64,000 nt of DNA. Origin: Daucus carota subsp. sativus (lineage: Eukaryota; Streptophyta; Magnoliopsida; Apiales; Apiaceae). The translations under genes and the position numbers were made by a program. Under the pieces are notes generated by a model. The model had not been told where the DNA came from. It saw only the letters and a program-made list of their open reading frames with translations, and did not search any database. Below are positions 39,402-51,289 of the stretch, piece after piece; within the stretch, counting starts at the first letter, position 1, and the number at the start of each line of letters is the position of its first letter. The stretch lies in assembly GCF_001625215.2 (NCBI RefSeq), contig NC_030381.2:5047131-5111130 (forward strand). The letters run 5' to 3'.

Positions 39402-40820
39402 GTAGACGTGGAGGGTATTTTGTATCGTTTTCTGAAGTTTGTGAACTGTGGTGAATTTATATATCCTATTAAACTTGTATGTGTTTTTTATAAAAAGGAT
39501 TTTTTTTTTTTAAGGTGTTCAGCTGACATTATGTATTTTCAATTTATGAGTGATAATTTATATTTTAAGTTTCATACATATTATATCCTTTTGTTACTCA
39601 AACACTGGTCAAAGAATCTCTGTATATTCTTCAAACAGGTTTTTAATTAAAATTTAAAGAAAAATGAAAAAATTAACGATTTAATGAAGAGGTTTTCTCA
39701 TAAATACATAAGTTCAAAATTATTTTTGCAAAAATACTATATCTTTTTTAAATATCTTGCAAAAATACCAAACTTTTGACATATTTGCAAAAATACTCAT
39801 GCAATGGGCCAATTAACTGAAGTTGCATCTGGTTGAATCTAGTTGCAGACTTTATTTTTGCAAATATTTTCTAAAAAATTAGTATTTTTGCAATTTTTTC
39901 AAGATATAGTAAAATCGCAAAAAAACTTAGAAAAATTAGTATTTTTGACAAATTTAATGAATTCCCAGCTAGTTACTCTTAGAAGTTTCTCTCTCCTATC
40001 TTTTGAAAAGTAACTAAACGCTCAAATTATTATGATTGAATATAATATTAATTTTACTCCAATTCTTATTAAATTTGTTTTTACGATATTCAATATATTA
40101 ACTAACTAGAAATCATCTATTAATTATATTATTTATTTTTTAAAAATTGATTTAAGAGCTTCATTCGTTAAATTATAAAAGTATCACATGTAAAAGTCAA
40201 AAAAAAAAAATAGCAAAAAATAAAAGTGAAAAAATAAAATGATGTTTGATGGAAAAATTAATAAAACAAGGATATAACAAAAAAAATATTATTTAAACAC
40301 GGATTTAAATCTAATTTTCTCATATAAAATTATGATTGTATTTTAAAAATTTTATATTGTTATGAGCATTGAAAGTGTGAAAAAAAATTGAAATTTAAAA
40401 GACTAAATAAATTATTTACTTAAATTTTAATATATAATTAATATAATAACAACTATATATGAAATAATTAAAATAAAAGGAAATTACCGGTAACTAAAAA
40501 ATAAAAAAGACATCATGTGGAAAAGTAAAAAATTAAAAAGTAGCATTGTGAATATCCCTTTATAAAATAATAAAATAATAGCTTACAGTCTTGTAATGTA
40601 TTGACCATTTTGAATTTTATTCATAATAAAAAAATTACAACAACTTATAAAATTATATAATATGTCAACAGACTCCTATCATTAGTTTTTACAATAACCT
40701 TAAAATGTGCCTCAAATTCTTCATCATCAATATAAAAAATTTAAGAAGACACGAGATGTATAAAATATTTTTTTAGCCAACAGAAGTATAAACTATTTAA
40801 ACAGCAATCTGAAAATTATT
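39402..40820. other. AT-rich intergenic region
   Basis: No supported gene. Contains a repeat (about 39705-39960) rich in TTGCAAAAATAC and AGTTGCA words, related to the intron repeat at 4925-5095. The rest is AT-rich with homopolymer runs. Confidence 0.5.
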
Positions 40821-40826
40821 ATCATG

Positions 40827-40876
<50 letters not shown>

Positions 40877-41599
40877 AAAAAACCTGATATCCATTAAGAA
40901 GAAATATCAGACAATAAAGTCTCCAACAACAAGTTCGGAGGAGACGTGTAAATGCTTTGGCAACCTGGCAAACAAGGTAATCGAGCCATCAAATGGGCTG
41001 CTTTGTTTGCCTGCCTTTTAGCAAAAGTAAGTGAAAATCCTGGACTAGAAAAGATCATATCACGACATTCATCCAGCAGGAAGCCAATCTCCAGAACATT
41101 GTCATGGGATTGGGTGAGAGCTTTCACTGCGAGCATGGAATCAGACTCGATACTCGATAGTGACATGCTGGTAAGGTAGAGTAGATAACCACTGGAGGCC
41201 TTCCTTGATAGCAGTGATCTCTGCCTCAAAAACTGAGCTAACCATCGGCAGACTCCTCACCTTGCCGCCTACAAAATCTCCTATGTGATCACGCAATATG
41301 AGACCCACTGTAAAAGTACTCTCTCCTAGCTTGATTGCTGCATCCGTGTTGAGCTTAAGATGACCCACAGCTGGTGCTTTCCATATACAAACATCAGCTA
41401 GAATGTTGGGTCTCCTACTGGAGGAGCTTGCAATCCTGGACTCCTTCGCCATTCTCCAATCAGCAAAGTACTTTGCACTCCATTCCATTGCTACCATATC
41501 ATTCACCGTTTTATTCTCCCAGACTTTCTTGTTTCGGAAAAACCAGATGCCCCATAGAACTCTAGCTATTAGAATGATCTCTTCTATCATGGAATATAT
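40821..41599 (-). mobile_element. 5'-truncated LINE with RNase H domain, 14-bp target duplication
   Basis: A minus-strand insertion (about 41585 to 40835) bounded by the direct repeat ATCATGGAATATAT (40821-40834 and 41586-41599). This fits target-primed reverse transcription. It encodes the C-terminal RNase H-like domain of a plant L1-type LINE: LKLNTDAA, GLILRDHIGDFVGG, FEAEITAIKEGLQWLS, then ESDSMLAVKAL, FLLDECRDM and RQANKAAHLMARL. The frame shifts near 41150, where a 7-base unit is tandemly doubled (ATCGAGTATCGAGT). No reverse transcriptase or endonuclease part is present, so it is dead on arrival. The 3' end runs into an (AT)n tract, 40828-40872. Confidence 0.85.
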
Positions 41600-41656
41600 T
41601 AAAATTAAATTGAAGCTGAATCGAGGGTTGAGGATAGCCTGGTAATGACCACGTCA

Positions 41657-41873
41657 TTTTATACTAAGTGTCGCTTTAACTTTTCTCAGAGTTAAGGTCT
41701 AAAAAAAATATATTTCTACATATTATTTTTAAAAATTTTTTTCTGAATAAAAATATAAATGTTAAATTTTAATTAAAAAAAATATGAAAAATAATATGTA
41801 AAGGCGTATTTTTTTAATACCTCAAATTACGTGAAAAAAAGTTAAAGCTACACTTATTCTTGACGGAGGGAGT
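41657..41873. mobile_element. Stowaway-like MITE, left end degraded
   Basis: The right end TGACGGAGGGAGTA matches the Stowaway terminus. The inner part AAGTGTCGCTTTAACTTTTC pairs with AAAAAGTTAAAGCTACACTT, giving a hairpin about 215 bp long. The left terminus is lost or diverged. It lies about 80 bp upstream of the AIG1 TATA box. Confidence 0.6.
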
Positions 41874-41950
41874 AGCAATAATTCTTGGGTTTACAAATTT
41901 TTTATTGGCTTACGCATATACGATGAGTCCCTACGCATTCCCTCTCATTC

Positions 41951-42317
41951 TATATATACGCCTACAGTCATACATGAGATGTTACACAGCCCTGATATCA
42001 AGTAAACTTTACATCTCTCGGAGGAAATTTCAAAACTTTTCAACTTCACAGGTATCTACATGCACCATCATTTTGTGTTAGATCTTGCTCTAGTACAGTG
42101 AATTTGGTCTTTTCTTTTATTTATTTTTAGCTATTAACCATAACATTTGGTTCTTTAGATTTGTATATATGAGATATTTTTATTCAGCCCACATTCACAA
42201 AAATTTAAAGCTCAATGCTCAAATGGACCCAATTCTATGTAAATTTTCTTTTTATGTAAATTTGTGTATATGATCTGAAGCTTGTAGATTTCTTGTCACA
42301 GGTAATTTAATTCTATA
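41951..42317 (+). promoter_or_regulatory. AIG1 gene A core promoter and 5'-UTR intron
   Basis: A TATA-like run (TCTATATATACGCC, near 41951) is followed by a short leader exon ending near 42050 (CAACTTCACAG|GTATCTACATG). An intron then ends at TTGTCACAG, 16 bases before the start codon. The second AIG1 gene (63150-63868) has the same layout, including GTATGATCTACATG at its donor, which supports the model. Confidence 0.6.
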
Positions 42318-45227
42318 ATGGGCGGAAGTTCGGTCGAGGATAACTGGGAGATCTCTTCTCTTACCAGTGGACCTCGGACTCTGGTTTTAGTAGGATGTAC
42401 CGGAAATGGAAAGAGTGCTACAGGAAATAGTATCTTGCAAAAGAAGGTATTTGTGTCCTTGGCCAAGTCATCTGGTGTAACTCAAACATGTGAGCTGCAA
42501 ACAACTGTACTAAGAAACGGCCAGGTTCTAAATGTTATCGACACCCCAGGTAAAGTTTCTTTGTAAGCTTAAGTCTATAGAGGGGTGGCAATCTCATACA
42601 CGACCCAAAACTCGACCCAACCCGAAACCCGATTTACTGAGACATAAATCCGAAAGTGACCCGAAAATCACCCGAATGACCCGAATTGACCCAAAATTAA
42701 AATTTCATTTCTAATAACTTCAATTTTCAGTTTTATCTAATTTTCAGTTTTATTTAATTGTAAGTGATTTTAGCTTGACTTGATTATAACCCGAACACAA
42801 CAGGTTACCCGAAATTGCCACCCCTGTTTCATTTATAAACCAAAGTGACCTTGTGCTTAATTGAAAAAATAACTAATGTTACACAATACCTATTGCAGGT
42901 CTATTTGATTGTTCTGTCAAAACAGAATTCACTGTAAAAGAAATTGCTAAATGTATCAACATGGCCAAGGATGGTGTCCATGCTGTTCTTGTTGTTCTTT
43001 CAGTCAAGACTCGTTTCTCCGAAGAAGAAGAAGCAGTTGTCAATAGCCTTAAGGCTCTATTTGGGAACAAACTGACTGATTACATGATAATTGTTTTCAC
43101 TGGTGGGGATGATTTGGAAGATGATGAAAAAACTTTGGAAGATTATCTTGGGGATGAATGTCCCAAACCACTACAGGTATTTTTATGCTGACAGTCAAAG
43201 TTATGATTGCCTGTGTTTCCGACATTTCAAATTTGTAGTATGAGTTGTTACAGTTATTAACAGTTGCACTTCCTTAATAAGGTGCTTTCATTTATTTTGC
43301 CACCTATTATCAAAAAATTAACTCTTAGTGGAATTTATTTTGCTGAAGTTCTGTATCATTTGTGTAGTTGTGCTCTCGGTTGATTTGAGACCTGTTGTCC
43401 ATTTATTAGGATAGTTAATTAAAAATACTTGTAAGATAACTACAGTACCCAAGTTTTGTGGTAGTGTTTGACCGCTACTTTCTCCTCTTGGTATGTTTGT
43501 GTTAGGTCCTTTTTGTATCATAAATTACTCTATAAAGTGTTAGAATACAATATGATCCTGCTAAGCCCTTCTAACACCTTGAGGTTTTAGGGGAAATGGT
43601 CAATTAACATAGTATTGGTAAGCCCTCCTCTACAACCTTTAAGGTTTAGGAGAATCGGTCACTAAACAAAACGTGAGCAATTTTTCAATTTTCTCAGCAG
43701 ACCGTAATGGATTTAAAACTTGGCTTAACCATAAGAGATCAAAGTTCCAACTAATGCTGAAACTGAACCCTTTATTTTTTAACAAAACCTATGGTATTAA
43801 CTTAATTAATTCTAATTTGCTAAATAGTTACAATTCTGTTCTGTTATGTGTTACTGCTGAGATAAGAAGCAATTGTGTGCCATGTATGTGATTGCTGATT
43901 CCATTACGAAGATTGATACACTTCTGCATCCTTCCATGGTGTTCCCAGAGGCCCGACCACATTCATGTCTGTTAATAGAAGCAGTAGCAATCCATGTATA
44001 TGGTTTTCAGGATTAATATTTTTTTTTTTGCCTGAACATGATTAATATTGAATTAAGTCAATGCTTAATGGCATAATGTTGAAGAAAAAAAATGTTAATA
44101 TTACTAATAAATTGATGTTTTATTTGAGCTATTATTCAGAAACTTCTTGATCAATGTGGAAATCGACGGGTTCTCTTCGATAACAAAACACGCAACCAGG
44201 AGAAGAAAGACCAACAAGTTCAAGAGCTGTTGTATCTCGTGAATCTTGTCGTTGCAAAGAATGGTGGGAAGCCTTATACACACGAGTTATTTGTGGAATT
44301 GAAGGTGATAGTTCGTATGCAGTCATGTTGCTCCTTAAGGTCAGTGTACATCTGAAATGATTATTTCTGCCCTTGCAGAAAGGAGCTATGGAGCCTAATG
44401 ATCAGATAGAAGAAGGAACCAAGCAGGTGAACGAGGAGCTACTAAACAAGCGACTAACTGAAATGGTATAACTAACTAAAGTAATTTTCATAAAGTTATT
44501 GGGTATATATCATTATATGGTGCTCCCTAATTTTTTTCTTACAGTTGGATTTTTTTATTACCCTGTTGTTTACAAAGGCTGAGTTGAGGTCATAAGTTTT
44601 TTGATGAGTAGAGAATATAATGCTGGGAAGATCGACTTATCTTTCGGTAATTATGAGTATGCATATTATTGTATGTTGTGCATAGATGCACTGTGGAGTT
44701 TGGAACTAATAGTCTTGACATCATTAGCTACTGCATTGAGCATATTTACATGCTACTAAAATATTTAAACATTTTAGTTGAGAAATATAGTAAATCAGTA
44801 GCCCGTTTCAGATTGCAAAACTGTTGCTCCACAGGTTGAGCTGAAGTTTAAAGAGACCAATTCTAGGCTTGAGGCACAGCTGCGAGAAGAGAAGTCTAGA
44901 CTCGAAGCCGAGCTGGTGGAACAAAAGTCTAGGCTTGAGGCGCTGCTGCTAGAAGAGAAGCTTAGGTTTGAGCAGCAACTAGCAGAAGAGAAGGCTGCGA
45001 GATTGAGTGCTGAGAAGTCTAGGCTCGAGCAGCAGTTCAAGGAAGAAAAGTCTAGGCTTGAGCAACAGCTGGATGTAGAGAAGGCTGCCAGATTGAAAGC
45101 TGAGAAGAAGGTGCAAACTACTAAAGAGAAATCGAAAGAAAAAATTCACAAGATAAAGGAGGACTTGCAGAAAACAGAGCAGAAGCTCCGGGAGCAAGGT
45201 GGAAAATGGAATTGTGCTATTATGTGA
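42318..45227 (+). CDS. AIG1-type GTPase (plant GIMAP/IAN family) with CaaX box
   Basis: About 384 residues from five exons: 42318-42549, 42899-43176, 44140-44304, 44379-44465, 44835-45227. All phases agree. AIG1/IAN proteins are septin-related GTPases induced by avirulent pathogens and heat. Visible motifs are the P-loop [12 protein letters not shown], the G3 motif DTPG, the family box [18 protein letters not shown], and the plant G4-region motif [10 protein letters not shown], with [12 protein letters not shown] after it. The last exon is a highly charged coiled coil with repeated SRLEAQL, SRLEQQ and EEKAAR units. The C-terminus is NCAIM; the terminal CAIM is a prenylation box predicting membrane attachment. 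An (A)GGGGTGGCA MITE sits in intron 1. Exon 2 is duplicated as a pseudogene just downstream. Confidence 0.93.
42580..42826. mobile_element. hAT-like MITE in AIG1 intron 1
   Basis: Termini AGAGGGGTGGCAATCT and GAAATTGCCACCCCTG are inverted. The interior is rich in GACCCGAA words (CACCCGAATGACCCGAATTG). About 247 bp, non-coding. The target duplication is not clear. Confidence 0.7.
43527..43671. mobile_element. Possible short-LTR retroelement fossil
   Basis: In AIG1 intron 2, a segment starting TGTTAGAATACAATATGATC with AAGCCC...TTGAGGTTTTAGG matches the putative LTR at 16950-17033. A second, similar copy follows directly (GTAAGCCCTCCTC to CACTAAACA). Old, short and non-coding; tentative. Confidence 0.35.
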
Positions 45228-45331
45228 TGGGTTTTAGCAGATACTTTTACTAATATGCAGCAAATGTTATCCTCTCTCAGTTGCAGCTTTAATCTGCACT
45301 TTTGGCCTTGTCATTTTAAATGCTTTTGAGT

Positions 45332-45660
45332 TTTGATTGTTCTGTCAGAACAGAATTCACTGTAAAAGAAATTGCCAAATGTATCAACATGGCCAAGGAT
45401 GGTATCCATGCAGTTCTTGTTGTTCTTTCAGTCAAGACTCGTTTCTCAGAAGGATAAGAACAAGTGATCAATAGCCTGAAAATATTATTTGGAAACAAAT
45501 TGACAGATTACATGATTATTATTTTCACTGGCGGCGATGATTTAGAAGATGCTTAAAAAAGTTTGGAAGATTATCTTGGGGATGAGTGTCCCGAACCACT
45601 ACAGGTATTTTTATGCTGCCAGTCAAAGTTATGATTGCCTGTATTTCCGACATTTCATAT
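45332..45660 (+). pseudogene. Duplicated AIG1 exon 2, dead
   Basis: Matches exon 2 of the upstream gene nearly base for base over about 270 bp (GATTGTTCTGTCAGAACAGA through CCACTACAG). The match continues about 55 bp into the following intron (GTATTTTTATGCTGCCAGTC). This copy lacks exon 1 with the P-loop and carries two stop codons (TAA at 45455 and 45554) but no frameshift. It starts 105 bp after the intact gene's stop codon. It is a recent partial tandem duplication made at the DNA level, since intron sequence is included. Confidence 0.9.
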
Positions 45661-45805
45661 TGCTTCTTATCACCTCTCTTCTTTATATACATAATAAAAA
45701 AGTTGTTAGCCACTGCACGGGTTATTTAAAACTGTATTATAATTAAAATATATATAGTTGATTGTAATGTCAATATATCTACAGCATAAATCATATATAT
45801 ATAGA

Positions 45806-46222
45806 GAGTTAAGTTCTATGGAGTACATAAAAACATTGGAGTATTGGAGTACAAATCATAATTTTTTGGTTTGATCCTATATAATATCTTTGATTATCCA
45901 AATTTTGATATAATCTATCATTTATAAGTTGTCTTGCACATAATTGTCAATTAATCATTAATATCTTTCAACTTTAACAAGTATTAAGATTATTGTTCTG
46001 CTTATTAGTTATATTGCAGAACATAGAGTCCTATGATTTATAAAAGTAACTATTGTACCATTTGATCACGATGTTTATGTTGCAGAACATAATGTGCAGG
46101 TTGTCAAATATTTACAAATATTATTGGACAAAAAAAATTGAAATTTAGATGACTAAATTACATTTTATCAAACTTTGTACTCCAATACTCCAATTTTTTT
46201 TGTACTCCATAGAACTTAACTC
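45806..46222. mobile_element. MITE flanked by (AT)n, family 1
   Basis: Inverted ends GAGTTAAGTTCTATGGAGTAC and its exact-type complement GTACTCCATAGAACTTAACTC, with a second pair TTGGAGTATTGGAGTAC and GTACTCCAATACTCCAA. 417 bp. Both ends abut ATATAT runs. Non-coding. Confidence 0.85.
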
Positions 46223-46229
46223 ATATATA

Positions 46230-46306
<77 letters not shown>

Positions 46307-46326
46307 TATCCCCTATACATATATAC

Positions 46327-46359
<33 letters not shown>

Positions 46360-46400
46360 ATTTTACAAAAGCAATAATTATATATATATATATATATTAA
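46223..46400. repeat. Long (AT)n / (TATACA) microsatellite
   Basis: About 80 bp of uninterrupted AT dinucleotides (46229-46305), then interrupted TATATACATATATA runs to about 46400. Any open frame across it is an artefact of the repeat. Confidence 0.95.
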
Positions 46401-47051
46401 TATAATTGCACGTTTATTATTTTAGAATTATTTTTATTATTTAACACCGTCAAAGTACATATTCTTCTTAAATCTTGATGCCTCCAAGTTTGATGATTTA
46501 TCTTGCCTTACCACCACTATGTCCTGTCCTCCTATGCCCAGTCCCACTATTATACGAGTCCAACATATCTCTATACGTTCAGCTTAGGCATTCTCTGCAA
46601 TTTCTGTTTGTTTGTTTGATTCTCATATCAATCCTAAACAATTTATAAGTTTACATGCATGTACAGAATCCACATTCATCGATTTGTCAATTTTTTTACA
46701 ATTTCACTAAAATTTCCAAATGGTTTTACATTATGAGTGTCTCTTTTACTGTTATCTTGTTAGGGTTAATTACAAAAATTTTAAAACTTTAACTTCTGAC
46801 CTCTTGTCGTTAAGAAAATAATAAAGACTCCTTATAAATGACAATCTAACTTTTCCAATACGAACAAATTTGAATTTTACGGAACATAAATGAGAAAACC
46901 ATTCATATATTTAAACATATATATGGGGAGTACAAGTCCAAAGTGCCTCTTTGTAAATTTGACATGGATTATGGTTATCAGAAACCTTTTTTACGGCAGA
47001 ATTTGGATGAGCTCATTAATATAACATCTCAAGATCATATGCTAAAAAATA
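46401..47051. other. Intergenic, nothing assigned
   Basis: About 650 bp without a gene or classifiable repeat between the AT microsatellite and the Stowaway element. Confidence 0.5.
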
Positions 47052-47333
47052 CTCCCTCCTTCCCATTTTAATTGTCCACTTTGCATAAATCACACAAATT
47101 AAGAAGTATTAAATGTATTATGTTGTTATCATTGTTATGCATTAAGAAGTACTAAATTTTCATTCATTTTGGTTAAAAGTCAACATAGTTTGCATCGTAA
47201 ATAATGAAAATTGTGTGAACTAGTAATGTTAACATTGAAACTTGTTATAATTTGTATTGGACAAAGAAGATGGACAAATAATATGGGAATTTTTTTTTTG
47301 ACAAAGTGGACTATTAATATGGGAAGGAGGGAG
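47052..47333. mobile_element. Stowaway MITE overlapping the F-box pseudogene 3' end
   Basis: Ends CTCCCTCCTTCCCATTTTAA and TTAATATGGGAAGGAGGGAG with flanking TA (47050-47051 and 47334-47335). 282 bp. It inserted at the 3' end of the F-box reading frame, so the last few codons of that frame come from the transposon terminus. Confidence 0.92.
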
Positions 47334-48528
47334 TAACATCTAGCGGCAGTGTTGGTCCCGGAAGCATGATCAAGCTATGGGGGAAGGAAGTGTGAACACT
47401 CGTCGAAATAAAAGGAGACTGAGAAATATCCAAACCCTTGAGATGACCATATCCATGGTCTTTATAGACCAAGCTCTGGAGGTGAAAGGATACAATGCTG
47501 GTCATGCCACCATTAGTCGGGCAAAATGCTTCTATGATAAGCGTTCCATTGTCCGTGATGCCCAAGGGAATCCCGAAATCAGTGAGCACCGTCATGAAAT
47601 GATCAGTCACGGTGACAACACCATTTTCATGTGTTATCACCCATAAAAGATAACAGATTGAAAGGTTGAAATCAGTGACGGCTGCGTCTACAGCACACAC
47701 AGCAACTGAATCTTGGAACCGCATAAGGGTGAACGGGGAATCGGGAACATGGGGGACAACAGTAGGAATTTCGAATTCCCTAAACATCTTCGTTTGAAAA
47801 TCGAAAAACATAATAAAAACATTACGGGTAGGCATTTCGGGTGTCATTTCCACCCAGTAATATACACCCTTAGCATATACTTCAGTTTTGTCGACAAGTA
47901 TTGAAACTCTAGAATTTGGTATCTGTCTCCAAACATTTTCCTTCAAACTGAAAATCTCGACAAAAGGAATTACCTCCCCAAAGTGCATACCCTTATCATC
48001 CCTAACATAAATTACCCTAATAATTTTGTAATCCTTGTGTAATTCGTCAAAACCCAACCCAACCAAATAATGATTCATATTATCGAGATGTTCCTAGTAA
48101 CAAGTGGAAGGAAGCAGCCTATGACTTCTAACACAGGGATTCTATAGATACAACTCTTTAGAACAATAATCTTTGTGAGTATCAGTAAACAAAACCATTC
48201 CATGTATTTGACCAACTAATTTCAAGCCACGAGTAGGAGTATCAAAAGGAATCTCATACGTTTTGATAACAACATAATTAGTATCAGCAGAGATTAAATA
48301 ACAATAGTTTCGGACAGAGGTATACGGATGACAAGTATAAGGAGGGCAGATAAGATTACCGTTGCATGTTTATGAATTTGGGAAGATATGAAAGCTGGTT
48401 TGTGAATAAGAGAGTACCAAGACTTGTGGACTGTGCTTGAACGGATTATATCCTTTACCGGCAGCCTGGAGAGGATTTCGATGGTCGAACGGTGGCGTTG
48501 CCAACTCATCAGTGTTAGTCGGCGACAT
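47314..48528 (-). pseudogene. F-box protein with associated interaction domain, pseudogene
   Basis: Plant F-box proteins act as substrate adaptors of SCF ubiquitin ligases. The natural start is probably the ATG at 48528 (MSPTNTDELATPPF). The F-box follows in another frame: EILSRLPVKDIIRSSTVHKSW. A middle part in a third frame reads TYEIPFDTPTRGLKLVGQIH, then VLFTDTHKDYCSKELYL, and has two stop codons (near 48142 and 48095). The C-terminal interaction domain is open from 48078 to 47314 (YLVGLGFDELHKDYKIIRV, VYYWVEMTPE, LGITDNGTLIIEAF). At least two frameshifts and two stops break it. The stop codon itself lies in a Stowaway terminus. Single-exon, as usual for this family. Confidence 0.85.
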
Positions 48529-48681
48529 CACTTACTGTGCTCTTTGGCTTTTTTGCTGAAAGCTTGCTGTGCTCTAGTACCTTTTTGTTTTGTTGCCTCG
48601 ACAGATTTTTCATGTGACAAATGAAAAATAAGGCATGTTATATAGCAAGGTGGAAGGTACTGGAATCTGCAGCAACAACAT

Positions 48682-49996
48682 TTGGAGCTGTTCACGAACC
48701 GAGCCGAGCCGAGTTTTGACCGAACAGAGCCGTGCTTTAATATTTTTTTTTAACGAACCGAACCTAGCCGAGCTTTCTTATCGAACAAAAATTGTGTTCG
48801 AACTCGAGCTCGTTAACTAACAAGTCGAACATGAGCTTGTTCACGAACAATAAGAGCCAAGTCGAGCCGAGCCAGAAAAAAAAATCAGGTCGAACCGCTA
48901 TTTGATAGTTAAAATAAAATCACGAAACTTTGGTTATTTCACTAAAATTTATATATGTTAACATCGATACGGTTGGATTGATGAAAAATATTTTTAAAAA
49001 AAATCAAAACACTAAATTAAAATTGAAACACTAATTAGTTGTACTAGTCAAACCTCCACTTGACTGTTAAAATAGCGAATCTTGTTGGCCAACATATAGT
49101 TTAAGACAATCACAGATTCACAATAGTATGGTTGTATCAAGATATATGCTGTTGATATAGTTTAAGAATTTGTGTTTTGTTTGTTTGATTTTCAATGCAC
49201 GGGTCGATCAAGCTTATGCTGGAGTAGGGGTCAACATGTTGCTGCAACTAGCTTTTGTCTATGTCTTTATTTGTATTTATAAGAGCAACTCCAAGGGTAA
49301 TATGTATAATGGTTGGCTATTTTCATTGGTTATATTGAATATGTAAATTTTTGCTAAGGGTTCTAGTGATTACTCCAATGGGGTTATCTATATTAATGCT
49401 TATGTAAATTTATACCTAAAGGCTTTCTTGAATCGACAAATATAGTCAACCAAACATGGTTGACTATATTTTTTGCTAAAGGGGAGGGAGGGTTGGAGTT
49501 CCAATTTTTTCACATAATCTTTAAAAGTGACATGTAGATGCCAAATAAGCGTCACCTAGATAATTTTAGCTAAGGGTTTTTACTTGGAGATGCTCTAATA
49601 GCAACAATCCTTATTTGCTTATTTGTATGGAATATATGTACTTATCCTAAGTGGTTTTCCACATTCTAGCAGTATTACTAATTTATTGCGGTGCTTAGTA
49701 GTTGCAGGGGATGTTGTGTAGAAGACTCGGTTTGTATTAAGTATTGTCTTAATTATTATTAATATATTAACCGTTCAAAAAAAAATAAGGTATGTATTAT
49801 AAAAATTTCTTGAAAATGTTACATTTTTTTTTAGTTTTAACGAGCCGAGTTCGAGCCGAGCACACTAAAAGCTCGGCTCGAGCTCATTTTGTTAACGAAC
49901 ACATTTATATGTTCGAGCTCGAGCACGAGTACTTAACGAACCGAGCCGAACCCAGCTTTTTTCGAGCCGAGCTCGAGCTTGCTCGTGAACAGCCCC
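48682..49996. mobile_element. hAT-type non-autonomous element, 1.3 kb
   Basis: Inverted ends: GGAGCTGTTCACGAACCGAG at the left, and CGAGCTTGCTCGTGAACAGC then CCC at the right. Both sub-terminal regions are rich in CGAGCCGAGC words. Flanked by AACAACAT at 48674-48681 and 49997-50004, an 8-bp duplication. No transposase frame is seen. A PIF-like MITE (49283-49595) is nested inside. Confidence 0.8.
49283..49595. mobile_element. PIF/Harbinger-like MITE nested in the hAT element
   Basis: Termini GAGCAACTCCAAGGG and ACTTGGAGATGCTC with TAA duplications at both sides. 313 bp. Its nesting makes it younger than the surrounding hAT insertion. Same terminal family as 20273-20654. Confidence 0.82.
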
Positions 49997-50087
49997 AACA
50001 ACATTCGTACATGTCAGAGTACGGCTAGTGCCTAGTGCAGTGGAGCAGACTTTTTCTTGTGATATTCATTTATTTATCAGTTTTTCC

Positions 50088-50664
50088 ACTAAGCACTAAA
50101 ATTCATAAGTTTGGATGATTTTGATTGGCTCCTTTTTTTATAGGGCTTTTTTTATTCATAACCACGTTTTCAATTTATTTTCAAAAATACTACCTTCTCC
50201 AATCTTATTTTCAAAAATACTACCTTCTCTAAAATATTTTCAATAATACTTTGGTTGCATATGCAACCATATATGCAACTGAATTCCTGATTTCAAGTTC
50301 CAGTTTTAAAATGTCATTTTCGACCTCATATGATATATATATATATATATATATGAAAATTGGAACTTGAAATCAGGAATTCAGTTGCATATATGGTTGC
50401 ATATGATATGAGGTTGTATTCAGTTGATTCTATTGTAATCTAATGGTCCCGCCAGGGGCACCCATACATCAGTTGCAACTTACAATTTTCCATTGCATAT
50501 GAGGTTGTATTTTTGAAAATAAGGTTGAAAAAACAGCATACAAGATAATTCCCCCTTTTTATAATGGTGGACTCCCCCTGCAAATTCACCAACCGCGCCA
50601 ATTAAAATCCAACAAATTTATAAAATTTGGTGCTTAGCATGTGCGCATGAGCACACACTAGACA
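50088..50664. mobile_element. GTGTGCCC-family MITE, split by an insertion
   Basis: The left half (CACTAAGCACTAAAATTCAT and TTTTGATTGGCTCC, 50088-50140) and right half (ATAATGGTGGACTCCCCCTG to GCTTAGCATGTGCGCATGAG, then CACACA, 50567-50664) together match the copy at 56311-56477. About 430 bp of other DNA lies between them (50142-50570), including the hairpin at 50259-50404. Confidence 0.7.
50259..50404. repeat. Perfect 44-bp inverted repeat (hairpin)
   Basis: Arm 50259-50302 (starts ATATGCAACCATATATGCAA, ends TTTCAAGTTCCA) is exactly complementary to arm 50361-50404 (starts TGGAACTTGAAATCAGGAAT). The loop of 58 bp holds an (AT)11 run. It lies in the element inserted into the split MITE. Confidence 0.9.
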
Positions 50665-50722
50665 AACCTTTTATTTATTTATACTCACAACAACAATAAT
50701 AATAAATCTATATATATATATA

Positions 50723-51289
50723 GGCAAGTGATCAAATAGAAACTAATATTATTCTAGAAACTAGAAACCACTCCTTAAATCACTATTTATAACTACAGAA
50801 ATCACTAGTTTCTTTGCTGTTAATCACTAATTTATACAGTATATTCACCAGTTTTTTATTTTTAATAATTGAAGAAAATTTACTTAGGATTGACATTGGT
50901 GGTCGATTATTGATGATCAATTATAGTTGTAGAAGATATATAATGGTAGAAAATGGCGGGATGAGGTATGTGGTGATGGTAGATAGTCATTAGTAGTGGC
51001 AAGTTATGATGACAAACGGTGATAGGCAAAAATCATGGTTGTAAGTGAATGCGGCAGTAGTGGAAGGGGTTGATAATGATGCCAGGAGTTTCATCAATGT
51101 AGTATGATTGAATATGATGATGATGTACGTTGTATATATGTGTATTTATACATCTATATTTGTCAGATTTTTGCATATATAAGTTAATGATTTCTGATAT
51201 ACAAATGAATGATTTTTGTAGTTAAGAATAGTGATGAAAAACTGGCCAGGGACTAGTTTCTAGACTAATTTAGTTTCTAATGGAGTGAG

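Noticed and set aside
46149-46400. 83-codon frame of alternating Ile and Tyr
   Set aside because: It is a translated (AT)n microsatellite.
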